A program made the translations under genes and the position numbers. A stretch of DNA of 19,920 nucleotides from Chromatiales bacterium (GTDB taxonomy: Bacteria > Pseudomonadota > Gammaproteobacteria > Chromatiales > Chromatiaceae), in NCBI GenBank assembly GCA_022360595.1, contig JAKSCN010000615.1, positions 1 through 19,920 on the forward strand, written 5' to 3'. This document shows, one piece after another, positions 7,796 to 15,840 of the stretch. Under the pieces are notes generated by a model, which was not told the DNA's origin, did not search any database, and was given only the letters and a program-made list of their open reading frames with translations. Positions within the stretch are counted from its first letter, which is position 1. Each line of letters starts with the position of its first letter.

Positions 7796-8194
7796 ATGAA
7801 ACAGGCAATAAAGCATAGTGCACTTCTGATTGGCGGCTGGCTGTCACTGATCGCCGGCATCATCGGTATTGTACTACCGCTGTTGCCCACTACGCCGTTC
7901 ATTCTTCTGGCCGGCTTCTGCTTCTACCGCAGTTCCCCCAAAATGCACAACTGGTTGCTCAACCACAAATACCTGGGACCGATGATCCAGCAGTGGCAGC
8001 GCACCCGCACCATTAACAGACGGGTCAAAGTTCGGGGTATTCTACTGATTATCGCCACCTTCACCATCAGCCTGCTGATACTGCCAATCAGCCTCATGGG
8101 TAAAGGACTGCTATTTGCATTAGGTGTTGTGCTCTGTATTTTTCTCGCCTTGGTACCGGAATCCAGAGGCCGTTATGAAAACAGCAAAGAATAG
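7796..8194 (+). CDS. DUF454 (YbaN family) small membrane protein
   Basis: Inner-membrane protein of 132 residues. The N-terminal half carries the family hallmark GGWLSLIAGIIGIVLPLLPTTPFILLAGFCFYRSSPKMHNWL, including LPLLPTTPF. A second hydrophobic pair spans about residues 80-120, giving three to four membrane segments. The segment WLLNHKYLGPMIQQWQRTRTINRRVKV is cytoplasmic and basic. Length and motif agree with E. coli YbaN. Function is not established for the family. The next gene starts 12 bases downstream, so the two are probably co-transcribed. Confidence 0.88.
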   Translation: MKQAIKHSALLIGGWLSLIAGIIGIVLPLLPTTPFILLAGFCFYRSSPKMHNWLLNHKYLGPMIQQWQRTRTINRRVKVRGILLIIATFTISLLILPISLMGKGLLFALGVVLCIFLALVPESRGRYENSKE

Positions 8195-8206
8195 GGAGAT
8201 TGTTGG

Positions 8207-9163
8207 GTGAGTAGACAAGCAAAGCCTTTAATCGGCATCAGTGCCTGTTTATTGGGCGAAAAAGTCCGTTACGACGGAGGGCATAAACGCGACACATTCA
8301 TCGTGGAGACACTCTCCAAATATTGTAATTTCCTGCCGCTCTGCCCAGAAACAGCCATCGGCATGAGTACACCCCGTCCCCCTATTCGCCTGATCGGCGC
8401 ATATCAGCGCCCCCAAGCAGTAGGTGTAAAGGATACCTCTCTGAATGTTACCCAACAGCTCGAAGCATATGCCTACGATCAAGTTTCTCGATTACCAAAC
8501 ATCTGTGGTTATATCCTCAAAAAGGATTCGCCCAGTTGCGGTATGGAACGGGTCAAAGTCTATCCTCGCCCTGATAGCGCTGCCGAGCGCAAGGGTTCCG
8601 GCATTTTTGCCCGTATTCTGATGGAGCGATCCCCTCTTCTCCCAGTCGAAGAGGAGGGGCGCCTGAATGACCCGGTGCTACGTGAAAATTTCATCAACCG
8701 CCTCTACGTACTCCATCGCTGGCAACAACTATGCGCCAAAACCATAACGCCTGCCGCACTGATCGATTTCCATGCCCGACACAAATATCTGGTGATGGCC
8801 CACTCCCAAGCGGCCTACAAACGGCTGGGACAACAGCTCACCGACTTCAGCAAACAGGAGATCGAGATGATAGCCGATGCCTATATTCTGGAGCTGATGA
8901 CCACCTTGAAGCGGAGAGTAGACCATAAACGACATGTCAATGTGCTACAGCACATCATGGGTTATCTGAAGCGCTCTATCGACACGCATGACAAGGCGGA
9001 ATTACTCGATAGTATCGAGTCCTATCGACAAGGCCAAATCCCGCTGATTGTCCCAATCACCCTCCTGAAACACTATTTTCGGCGTCACCCTGATCCCTAT
9101 ATTGAACAGCAGGTTTATCTACAGCCACATCCTGAAGCGCTCGGGCTGCGCAACACACTTTAA
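8207..9163 (+). CDS. DUF523-DUF1722 fusion protein (YbgA-like, TudS-type Fe-S domain)
   Basis: Protein of 318 residues joining two domains. Residues 1-150 are DUF523: SACLLGEKVRYDGGHKRD, then LCPETAIGMSTPRPPIRL and KKDSPSCGMERVKVY. Cys14, Cys46 and Cys111 fall in the three conserved motifs. In the characterised 2-thiouracil desulfidase TudS, a DUF523 member, the equivalent cysteines hold a [4Fe-4S] cluster that takes up sulfide, so a thio-base desulfuration or thiol-repair role is possible here. Residues about 185-310 are DUF1722 (HARHKYLVMAHSQAAYKRLGQ ... ), a helical domain of unknown function also found in YbgA. The start is the GTG at 8207, preceded by GGGAG; there is no ATG nearby in frame. 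It follows the DUF454 gene closely. Confidence 0.88.
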   Translation: MSRQAKPLIGISACLLGEKVRYDGGHKRDTFIVETLSKYCNFLPLCPETAIGMSTPRPPIRLIGAYQRPQAVGVKDTSLNVTQQLEAYAYDQVSRLPNICGYILKKDSPSCGMERVKVYPRPDSAAERKGSGIFARILMERSPLLPVEEEGRLNDPVLRENFINRLYVLHRWQQLCAKTITPAALIDFHARHKYLVMAHSQAAYKRLGQQLTDFSKQEIEMIADAYILELMTTLKRRVDHKRHVNVLQHIMGYLKRSIDTHDKAELLDSIESYRQGQIPLIVPITLLKHYFRRHPDPYIEQQVYLQPHPEALGLRNTL

Positions 9164-9237
9164 GCCACTGTTCAACGGCTAACCCGGTCTCGGTAACACA
9201 AGCATAAAATTCTGTGTAATATTTAGCAGTAGACCAA

Positions 9238-9715
9238 ATGGCAGTTAAGAGGTTGACCGTGACCAACGATCTCGACATTTGCGATGAGGTATTGATCGCC
9301 CTACGGCGCGTGACAAGGGCTATTGATATTCACTCCCGTAGCCTTATCAATAGCCACGGGCTGACTGGACCACAGGCTCTGATTCTAAAAGAGATCAGCA
9401 AGGCAGAGGTCTTAACCGCAGCGATGGTGATCGGCGCAAAATTCTCATTAGCAGCACAACAAGGCTGTTGAACTCCTTGAGAAATCCCCGCCGCTGCTGC
9501 AAGAACGCTTTATATCACGCTTTAAAAACCTCGATGATTGGGAGCAGGCTCAACTACTCTCCTCACTGCAACGCATAGCCGCCATGATGGGTGCCGAGGA
9601 TATCGATGCCGCTCCCATGCTCTCTACCGGCTCGGTGACCACCAATGAGGCTGATCTTTCAACACTGCTGAAAGATATCCCCACATCGAATGAAGATAAT
9701 CAGAGCACTAACTAA
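9238..9715 (+). pseudogene. EctR/CosR-like MarR regulator, disrupted by internal deletion
   Basis: Remnant of a MarR-type regulator. The first part, from ATG 9238 or more likely GTG 9259 (AAGAGG six bases upstream), reads TNDLDICDEVLIALRRVTRAIDIHSRSLINSHGLTGPQALILKEI and stops at 9469-9471. The other part is in the +1 frame from about 9462 to the TAA at 9713-9715: AVELLEKSPPLLQERFISRF, then DDWEQAQLLSSLQRIAAMMGAEDIDAAPML. Both halves match the ends of EctR1/CosR, the MarR regulators of ectoine and betaine genes. The middle, about 40 residues holding the recognition helix and wing, is missing and the junction at about 9450-9465 shifts the frame. A dimerisation-only fragment could be made, but DNA binding should be lost. 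It lies just upstream of the betaine importer operon it presumably controlled. Confidence 0.8.
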
Positions 9716-10183
9716 TTCTCCATCCAAATTCATGAATCTCCCGTCCGCGTACCATTACCGCCTAACCAACTCTGCATTCAACCAAAATGGCCATGCTTCC
9801 ACTTTTTCCTCAAAATCAGTGCATTTTTAATTGGTACGGTTAGTTTTCGGTACAAATATCTACTGCCTTCATCCACCAAAAACCTAATGTTTTTTTTAAA
9901 AAATATCAGTAATCATTTGATTTTTAATATATAAATAAAATATATCTCTTGTGATCTCATATCTTATTAAGTATGGTGGCCGGCACTATTTACGATCATG
10001 CTTCGAACTCCTGTAACCCAAATTAACCTGAACTCAAGGACGGCAATTAGACATCCCTTACGAATCTTTGGTAGGGTAAAAATAGAACGTACACTAAATA
10101 TATACATTGCGCAGAAATCTTGAATGGGTGTAACAACTTAACCTGAGATATTTGAGCAGATTGCAGTATCCATCGGAGGATTT
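9716..10183 (+). promoter_or_regulatory. 468-bp AT-rich control region of the betaine importer operon
   Basis: No coding sequence is evident. A possible promoter is TTGATT (9917-9922) with TATATC (9941-9946), spacing 18, in very AT-rich DNA. An EctR-like operator candidate is at 10083-10100. The ribosome site GGAGGA (10175-10180) is strong. An inverted pair CGTACC (9748-9753) and GGTACG (9833-9838) is also present but may be chance. Confidence 0.45.
10083..10100 (+). promoter_or_regulatory. Candidate EctR-type operator upstream of proX
   Basis: TAGAACGTACACTAAATA matches the reverse complement of the EctR1 operator of methanotrophs, which I recall as TATTTAGT-GT-ACTATATA, at 15 of 18 positions; one half-site (TATTTAGT on the minus strand) is exact. 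It lies 83 bases before the proX start. A partial half-site TATTTAGC (9220-9227) also precedes the broken regulator gene. Confidence 0.5.
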
Positions 10184-11182
10184 ATGAAATTAGTGATTGG
10201 CGCCAGCCTGATTTTGGCCGGCTCACTAACGGCAGCTCACGCAGCAGAATGCGGCAAAGTCAGCATCGCCGATATGAACTGGAATTCCGGATCAATGATG
10301 GCCCACATCGACCGCTTCATTCTGGAACACGGTTACGGCTGCGACGCTGAGCTGGTTCCTGGCGACACCATGCCCACAGGAACCTCCATGGTGGAAAAAG
10401 GCGAGCCGGATATTGCACCAGAGTTCTGGAGCAACTCATTGAAGGACGCTATCGAAAAAGGCGTTAAGGAGAATCGCCTGAAAGTCGCCGGCAAGTCCCT
10501 CTCCGATGGTGGTGAAGAGGGTTTTTGGGTTCCCAAATATCTGGTCGACAAAGACCCGTCCCTGGCTACCATCGCGGGTATCAAGGCCAATGCCAAAATG
10601 TTCAAACATCCTGAAGATCCGAACAAAGCCGCCTTCTGGGGCTGCCCCGCCGGTTGGAACTGCCAGATCAGTAACACCAATCTATTCAAGGCACTGGAGT
10701 TGGAGAAATCCGGTTTTGAGCTGATAGATCCAGGTTCAGGCGCCGCGCTGTCTGGCTCCATCGCCAAAGCCTACGAACGTGAGAAACCCTGGTTCGGCTA
10801 CTACTGGGCACCCACCGCCGTCTTGGGTAAATACCAGATGGTTAAAGTTGACTTTGGTTCAGGTACTGATCCAGAGCACCACATCAGCTGTATCACCCAG
10901 GTTGAGTGTGAAAATCCGAAAGTGACCATGTACCCACCATCACCGGTACACACGATTACCACAATAGAGTTTGCTGACAGGGCGCCTGAAGCATTTAACT
11001 ACCTCTCTAAGCGCGCATTCAAAAACGATCAGATGAATATCCTATTGGCATGGATGGAAGAGAACCAGGCAGACGGTGAAATCGCTATGGAGCACTTCCT
11101 GAAAAACTACCCGGATGACTGGGCAGCTTGGGTCTCCAGCGATGTAGCTGAAAAGATTAAGAGCGCTTTGAAAAGGCTTTAA
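10184..11182 (+). CDS. proX: Glycine betaine/proline-type ABC transporter, periplasmic binding protein (ProX-like)
   Basis: Binding protein of 332 residues in the OpuAC family. The signal peptide is MKLVIGASLILAGSLTAAHA. The mature chain begins AECGKVSIADMNWNSGSMMAHIDRFILEHGYGCDAELVPGDT, and contains DIAPEFWSNSL, FWGCPAGWNCQISN and EREKPWFGYYWAPTAVLGKY; the repeated tryptophan and tyrosine motifs suit a cage for quaternary ammonium ligands. Six cysteines, including GCPAGWNC and CITQVEC, could form disulfides and are common in marine proteobacterial members. It is the first gene of an X-W-V operon, whereas in E. coli the order is V-W-X. A strong ribosome site precedes it. The exact ligand (glycine betaine, proline betaine, choline or carnitine) is not resolved. 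Confidence 0.88.
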   Translation: MKLVIGASLILAGSLTAAHAAECGKVSIADMNWNSGSMMAHIDRFILEHGYGCDAELVPGDTMPTGTSMVEKGEPDIAPEFWSNSLKDAIEKGVKENRLKVAGKSLSDGGEEGFWVPKYLVDKDPSLATIAGIKANAKMFKHPEDPNKAAFWGCPAGWNCQISNTNLFKALELEKSGFELIDPGSGAALSGSIAKAYEREKPWFGYYWAPTAVLGKYQMVKVDFGSGTDPEHHISCITQVECENPKVTMYPPSPVHTITTIEFADRAPEAFNYLSKRAFKNDQMNILLAWMEENQADGEIAMEHFLKNYPDDWAAWVSSDVAEKIKSALKRL

Positions 11183-11203
11183 CTTACAGTTAGGAAACCC
11201 TCT

Positions 11204-11279
11204 CATCTTCGGTTACCAGTAACCGGCAGATGAACAAGTTAGATGAATGGACTCCCGGCTTAAGCCGGGAGTTTCATTC
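11204..11279 (+). promoter_or_regulatory. Two tandem intercistronic hairpins after proX
   Basis: Hairpin one: CATCT and CGGTTA (11204-11215) pair with TAACCG and AGATG (11220-11232). Hairpin two: ACTCCCGGC (11251-11259) pairs perfectly with GCCGGGAGT (11264-11272) around a TTAA loop, extended by GAATG (11245-11249) with CATTC (11275-11279). Both fall in the 115-bp gap before proW. They probably raise binding-protein yield relative to the channel and ATPase by protecting the upstream message or by partial termination. Confidence 0.65.
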
Positions 11280-11297
11280 CAAGAATAGGTTAAACCT

Positions 11298-12197
11298 ATG
11301 GCAGAATCATCCTGGTTATCAGAATTCCCGGCGATGGATCGAGCTGATCTGCTCGCCATCCGCAAATCCCTCGATGGCGGATTTCGAGAATTCTCCCGCG
11401 CCTACGGCGACGCTATCGAAGCCTTTTTCGACCCTCTCCTCTCCTTACTGGTCTGGATCGAACAGCTACTTATTCAGTCTCCTTGGTGGTTAGTGATTGC
11501 TGCCATAGCCGGCCTCTCCTACGTAGCCAGCCGTTCAGTCAAACTGACAGTGGGTGTTATCGTTGCTTTCATACTGATCGGCTATTTCGGTATGTGGGAC
11601 AACGCCATGCGCACCATGGGAATCATCACCGTGGCAACCTTACTGGCAATAGCACTCGGGGTGCCCATTGGCATATTGATGTCGCGCTCCAACCGAATTC
11701 AGACCATCGTCACCCCGATACTGGATGTCATGCAGACCATGCCGGCCTTCGTCTATCTGATCCCCGTGGTCATGCTGCTCGGTATTGGTAAGGTACCAGG
11801 GGTAATCGCCGTGGTGATCTACGCCGTCCCACCAGTGATACGCCTCACTAATCTGGGTATTCGCCTGGTCGACAAAGAGGTACTGGAGGCAGCAACAGCC
11901 TATGGCGCCAACACATGGCAACGACTTTGGGGTGTGCAGATGCCTCTGGCCATGCCAACCATTATGGCAGGTATTAACCAGACCATCATGATGGCCCTGT
12001 CGATGGTGGTAATCGCCTCGATGATCGGTGTAAAAGGTCTCGGCCAACCGGTACTGAAATCGATTACCAACCAATATTTCACTATGGGCCTGTTCAACGG
12101 TCTCGCCATCGTCGCTCTGGCCATTATCTTTGACCGCGTCTCTCAAGCTTATGCCAAGCGCTCCCAGAAACATATGCAGGGTATGCACCATGAGTAA
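11298..12197 (+). CDS. proW: Glycine betaine ABC transporter permease (ProW-like)
   Basis: Inner-membrane permease of 299 residues. A cytoplasmic or periplasmic N-terminal stretch of about 65 residues is followed by six to seven helices. The family core is clear: ALGVPIGILMSRSNRIQTIVTPILDVMQTMPAFVYLIPVVMLLGIGKVPGVIAVVIYAVPPVIRLTNLGIR. The EAA loop reads EAATAYGANTWQRLWGVQMPLAMPTIMAGINQTIMMALSMVVIASMIG. It forms the homodimeric channel of an osmoprotectant importer. The gene ends inside the start of the ATPase gene (8-base overlap), indicating translational coupling. Confidence 0.9.
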   Translation: MAESSWLSEFPAMDRADLLAIRKSLDGGFREFSRAYGDAIEAFFDPLLSLLVWIEQLLIQSPWWLVIAAIAGLSYVASRSVKLTVGVIVAFILIGYFGMWDNAMRTMGIITVATLLAIALGVPIGILMSRSNRIQTIVTPILDVMQTMPAFVYLIPVVMLLGIGKVPGVIAVVIYAVPPVIRLTNLGIRLVDKEVLEAATAYGANTWQRLWGVQMPLAMPTIMAGINQTIMMALSMVVIASMIGVKGLGQPVLKSITNQYFTMGLFNGLAIVALAIIFDRVSQAYAKRSQKHMQGMHHE

Positions 12198-13425
12198 TCC
12201 ATTCATCCAGGTGAAAGGACTCTATAAGATTTTCGGCTCGGACCCAGCCTCTATTCTGCCTATGATCGAGGCAGGTAAATCAAAAAATCAGATTCTCGCT
12301 GAAACAGCTCATACCGTCGGCCTGAAAGACATCAATCTCAGCATTGAAAAGGGCAAAATATTTGTCATCATGGGGCTTTCGGGGTGTGGAAAATCGACCC
12401 TGATCCGCCACTTTAACCGTCTGATCGACCCCACCGCCGGTCAGCTCACGGTAGATGGCGTCGATGTCATGCAGCTCTCGCAAAAAGAGCTGGAGTCATT
12501 CCGCAGCCATAAGATCTCAATGGTGTTTCAGCGTTTCGGCCTGATGCCTCACCGCACGGTACTGGAGAACGTCGCCTATGGCTTGACAGTCCAGAAGGTA
12601 GATAAGAAGACGCGCCAACAAAAAGCGAAAGAGTGGCTGGAAACCGTCGGGCTGAAAGGCTATGAAGAGCAGTATCCCTCACAACTTTCCGGCGGCCAAC
12701 AGCAGCGTGTCGGCTTAGCGCGTGCGCTCTGCACCGATGCCGACATTTTGCTGATGGATGAGGCCTTCTCCGCCCTTGATCCCCTCATCCGCAGCGAGAT
12801 GCAGGATCAACTGATCGAGCTGCAAGAGACCTTACACAAGACCATTATCTTTATCACCCACGACCTCGATGAAGCGCTGCGCCTGGGTGATCGTATTGCC
12901 ATTTTGAAGGATGGTGAACTGGTTCAGGAAGGTGCTCCTGAAGATATTCTGCTCAATCCCATCAATGACTATGTGGAGGCCTTCGTCCGTGACGTCAACC
13001 GCGCCCGTGCGCTGACCGTAGAGACGGTGATGAAGCCACCAGCATGGCGCATTACGGCAGACACCATCTCTGAAGCTTTAAAACAGATGCGCACAAGCCC
13101 TGCCGATTATGGCTACTATGTCACCGATGACGGTTATCAGGGCATTGTTACTCAGGAGAAACTGGAAGAAGCAGAACAAAACGACGCTGGCGCCGACAAG
13201 GTCTGTGAAAAAGTCATTGACGAACTGCCCCCCGTCTCACCTGAGTCTCTGATTGAAGAGGTATTACCGGAAACACTCGATGCCGACTATCCACTACCGG
13301 TTGTCGATGAAGAGGGGCAATTGTGCGGTGAGCTGTCCCGCGAAACTATCGCTAAAGTACTGGTCGATACGACCACTGACGAAGAGGCCCCGGAGACTAT
13401 AGTAGAGCACAGAAAAGCAAGTTAA
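12190..13425 (+). CDS. proV: Glycine betaine ABC transporter ATP-binding protein with CBS domains (ProV-like)
   Basis: ATPase of 411 residues when started at ATG 12190 (MSNPFIQVKGLYKIFG). A longer in-frame start at 12130 would place 20 residues inside the proW coding sequence and lacks family similarity. Walker A is GLSGCGKST (62-70), Q-loop Gln114, signature LSGGQQQR (166-173), Walker B ILLMDE (186-191), switch His224 in FITHDLDEAL. The N-terminal KIFG....ILPMIEAGKSKNQIL segment before the Rossmann core is typical of ProV/OpuAA. Residues about 275-400 form a CBS-domain pair; in OpuA such domains sense ionic strength and gate transport. The last gene of the operon. Confidence 0.92.
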   Translation: MSNPFIQVKGLYKIFGSDPASILPMIEAGKSKNQILAETAHTVGLKDINLSIEKGKIFVIMGLSGCGKSTLIRHFNRLIDPTAGQLTVDGVDVMQLSQKELESFRSHKISMVFQRFGLMPHRTVLENVAYGLTVQKVDKKTRQQKAKEWLETVGLKGYEEQYPSQLSGGQQQRVGLARALCTDADILLMDEAFSALDPLIRSEMQDQLIELQETLHKTIIFITHDLDEALRLGDRIAILKDGELVQEGAPEDILLNPINDYVEAFVRDVNRARALTVETVMKPPAWRITADTISEALKQMRTSPADYGYYVTDDGYQGIVTQEKLEEAEQNDAGADKVCEKVIDELPPVSPESLIEEVLPETLDADYPLPVVDEEGQLCGELSRETIAKVLVDTTTDEEAPETIVEHRKAS

Positions 13426-13443
13426 CCCGGGGCCTGTAGAGCC

Positions 13444-14397
13444 CTAATTGCGCGGCGCTTTGAAAACCTCTGTCTCTGGATAGAAGGTGTACCAGGCGAA
13501 CCAAAAGCCAATCGTAGTTGACAACAGATTACCGTCAGGGTCGGTAGCATATGCGCTGCGAGCATCTTCATTCCAATGCACATTGAATGTTTGGCCCGCA
13601 AACTGTTCGGCAAACATGCCATTTCCTTGCTTACTCAGCTCAACAAAGGGATAAGCCTTGAATTGTCCGTTGACCTCTACGCCCATCACCTGCTCTTTGG
13701 GGTGATAGATGGCAGGCGCTCTATTGGAGACACTGAAGTAGAGTCGTCGCGACTGTGCATAATCACCATAAGGGCTGCGATTATAGTTACGGCGATAACC
13801 GGTATCTGTGCTTAGCACCAATGAGTCGGGATGTTCTTTAAGCCAATCACCCCAAGTGGTATGACGCAACGGTATGGGCTGTAATTTAGTCCCCTTAAAC
13901 TCACCAGTAATCGCCTCTGCCATAATCTGTGACCAGAGCGACTCCGTATTGCGGTCATAGAGTAATACATCACTGTTATAGAGCAGGCCCGAGACACCAA
14001 AGTTAAGCCGCTTTCCACCAACATCGGCGGCAAACGCAACACCTGTACCACAGAGTGGACAATAGGTGACTGCAAAATGCTGTGCACCAATACTGTCGTT
14101 CACGATCTCGTGCCAATCAAGGATTTTGATGGGATAAGCTTTCGCGGCGCCCTCCAGCGCCACACCCAGCACTCTGTCCTTCTCTTTAAGAAAACCGGCT
14201 CTGTCAGCAGCCAAAAACTTAGGACGATCGATAGCAGGAATACCGTCTTTCGGTGGTCCACCAGAGAGGATCTCCCTAGCCGGAACAGAAGCCCCATCCA
14301 ACTCAAAACCGTTTTTGGTATAGGCCTGAGCAACACTACTGATAATCGACAAAGAGAAGAACAGTACAACAGTTCTAGCTAGTGGTAATCGAGACAT
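13444..14397 (-). CDS. DUF3179 domain exported protein
   Basis: Protein of 317 residues with a signal peptide (MSRLPLARTVVLFFSLSIISSVAQA). The rest is one DUF3179 domain: REILSGGPPKDGIPAIDRPKF, then GAAKAYPIKILDWHEIVND around His96, AVTYCPLCGTGVAF with Cys113 and Cys116, NFGVSGLLYNSDVLLYDRNTESLWSQ, and a second AYPF block near residue 248. The CPLC pair and the conserved histidine suggest metal or thiol chemistry, but no activity is known to me for this family. A strong ribosome site (GGAGGT) lies 7 bases before the ATG. It converges with the betaine operon, 18 bases from the ATPase stop, and its 5' end faces the terminator of malate dehydrogenase. Confidence 0.88.
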   Translation of the reverse strand: MSRLPLARTVVLFFSLSIISSVAQAYTKNGFELDGASVPAREILSGGPPKDGIPAIDRPKFLAADRAGFLKEKDRVLGVALEGAAKAYPIKILDWHEIVNDSIGAQHFAVTYCPLCGTGVAFAADVGGKRLNFGVSGLLYNSDVLLYDRNTESLWSQIMAEAITGEFKGTKLQPIPLRHTTWGDWLKEHPDSLVLSTDTGYRRNYNRSPYGDYAQSRRLYFSVSNRAPAIYHPKEQVMGVEVNGQFKAYPFVELSKQGNGMFAEQFAGQTFNVHWNEDARSAYATDPDGNLLSTTIGFWFAWYTFYPETEVFKAPRN

Positions 14398-14516
14398 TTT
14401 ACGACCTCCATACTCCCTGCCAATAACCCAGCAAACACAGTTAAATGGACAAAATAATGTCTGTCGGGTTCATCCACGCCCAATAGAGAAGCAAGCCAGC
14501 AATAGTAATCTGAAAC

Positions 14517-14557
14517 AAAAAAAGCCTCGAAACTGCGCTATAGCTTCGAGGCTTTTT
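14517..14557 (-). terminator. Intrinsic terminator of malate dehydrogenase
   Basis: AAAGCCTCGAA (14521-14531) pairs perfectly with TTCGAGGCTTT (14545-14555), an 11-bp stem with a 13-base loop. Runs of A and T flank both sides, so on the minus strand the stem ends in a T-tract 22 bases past the mdh stop. It could also act on plus-strand transcripts. Confidence 0.9.
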
Positions 14558-14578
14558 GATTAGTGAAAATGAACGCTG

Positions 14579-15556
14579 TTACAGCAGATCAGCAATAATC
14601 GCACGCTCTTCCAACAGCTCTTTTTCTGACGCTTTCAGACGGGACTGACTGAACTCATCCAGATCCAATCCCTGAACGATCTCATAGCTGCCATCTTTAC
14701 AGATTACCGGATAGGAGAACACTACCCCTTCCGGAATACCATAGCTGCCATCTGAAGCGACACTCATACTGACCCAGTCGCCCTCAGGCGTTCCGAGCGC
14801 CCAGTTATGGACGTGGTCAACCACCGCATCGGCTGCAGATGCTGCAGAAGAGAGCCCACGGGCTTCGATAATCTCGGCGCCGCGACGCTGAATTCTGGGA
14901 ATGAAGTGGTCAATGGCCCAGTCACGACTCACCAGTTCGAGAGCCGGCGTACCTTTAACCAGGCAGTTACCGATATCCGGATATTGCGTCATGGAGTGGT
15001 TACCCCAAATGGTCATGCGAGAGATATCGGCAACCAGATTATTGGTCTTATTGGCAAGCTGCCCCAACGCCCGATTGTGATCCAGGCGAGTCATGGCCGT
15101 AAACTGGGTGCGATCCAGATCAGGCGCATTGGCAGCGGCGATCAAAGCATTGGTATTAGCCGGATTACCCACAACCAACACACGGACATCGCCCGAGGCA
15201 TGATCATTGATAGCACGCCCTTGGGAAGAGAATATTTTCGCATTTTCGGTAATCAGATCCTTACGTTCCATTCCCTTGCTACGGGGCTTTGCGCCGATCA
15301 AGATAGCGTAATCGGTTTCACGAAAACCGATCGCCTGATCATCCGTCAAAACAATATCGTGGAGCAGCGGCAGCGCACAATCTTCCAGCTCCATACCGAC
15401 ACCATTAAGCGACGACAGCGCTTGGGGGATTTCCAACAAACGTAAGATAACGGGTTGATCCGGCCCAAACATCTCACCCGAGGCGACACGAAAGGCCAAG
15501 GCGTATCCGATATGTCCGGCAGCACCGGTAATGGTAACTTTAATAGGAGCTTTCAT
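14579..15556 (-). CDS. mdh: Malate dehydrogenase (NAD-dependent)
   Basis: Enzyme of 325 residues that interconverts malate and oxaloacetate in the TCA cycle. MKAPIKVTITGAAGHIGYALAFRVASGEMFG is the NAD-binding N terminus with the GAAGHIG loop. IGAKPRSKGMERKDLITENAKIF gives the substrate-contacting arginines, VVGNPANTNALIAA is the NPANTN motif, MTRLDHNRA follows, and TIWGNHSMTQYPD contains the catalytic histidine. This is the type-2 (cytosolic-like) MDH class, not the E. coli class. The start chosen is ATG at 15554-15556; the frame is open further upstream, but the 44 extra residues do not resemble the family. The terminator follows directly. No partner gene shares the transcript. Confidence 0.95.
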   Translation of the reverse strand: MKAPIKVTITGAAGHIGYALAFRVASGEMFGPDQPVILRLLEIPQALSSLNGVGMELEDCALPLLHDIVLTDDQAIGFRETDYAILIGAKPRSKGMERKDLITENAKIFSSQGRAINDHASGDVRVLVVGNPANTNALIAAANAPDLDRTQFTAMTRLDHNRALGQLANKTNNLVADISRMTIWGNHSMTQYPDIGNCLVKGTPALELVSRDWAIDHFIPRIQRRGAEIIEARGLSSAASAADAVVDHVHNWALGTPEGDWVSMSVASDGSYGIPEGVVFSYPVICKDGSYEIVQGLDLDEFSQSRLKASEKELLEERAIIADLL

Positions 15557-15840
15557 ATGAACTTTCCCAATTGGTTGATCAAATCTACGCAACAAGTATA
15601 GTAATGAGCAGTGATTTATCCACGAAAAATTTGGACTTCCAGACAAAAAACCGCCCGAACCCTGATCAGTATCAAATTCCGCCGCCAATTGAGATTTTCA
15701 AATTGACATAGATCAGTAGCTTATAGCCTCTAAACGCAATAAAAAGTCTCAATTGACAACTATTTGGACATCAATACCAAAGAGAAAACAGATCAAAAAG
15801 GAAAATGTTGGCCTGCACATGGTTGGCGAAAGAGGAGTTG
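15557..15840. promoter_or_regulatory. Left part of the 403-bp gap upstream of mdh
   Basis: The mdh promoter must lie here on the minus strand. A possible pair is TTGAGA with TATAAG, but the spacing of about 21 is poor. The region is rich in small repeats: CAATTGAGA (15686-15694) is inverted as TCTCAATTG (15747-15755), GATCAGTA occurs at 15664 and 15710, and AATTGACA occurs twice. No open reading frame of note is present. Confidence 0.35.

Noticed and set aside
8323..8330. GTAATTTC inside the DUF523-DUF1722 gene
   Set aside because: A single half-site within coding sequence without the opposite arm; chance.
12130..12189. Upstream extension of the ProV-like gene
   Set aside because: It would lie inside proW and adds residues without family similarity; the ATG at 12190 begins the conserved sequence.
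11640..12206. Minus-strand open frame of 188 codons
   Set aside because: Antisense to proW, rich in His, Asp and Gly as expected from the opposite strand of a Val/Ile-rich membrane gene.
14807..15445. Plus-strand open frame of 212 codons
   Set aside because: Antisense to the conserved core of malate dehydrogenase.
15557..15688. Upstream extension of malate dehydrogenase by 44 residues
   Set aside because: The extra residues do not resemble an MDH N terminus, and the NAD-binding start MKAPIKVTITGAAG follows the ATG at 15554-15556.
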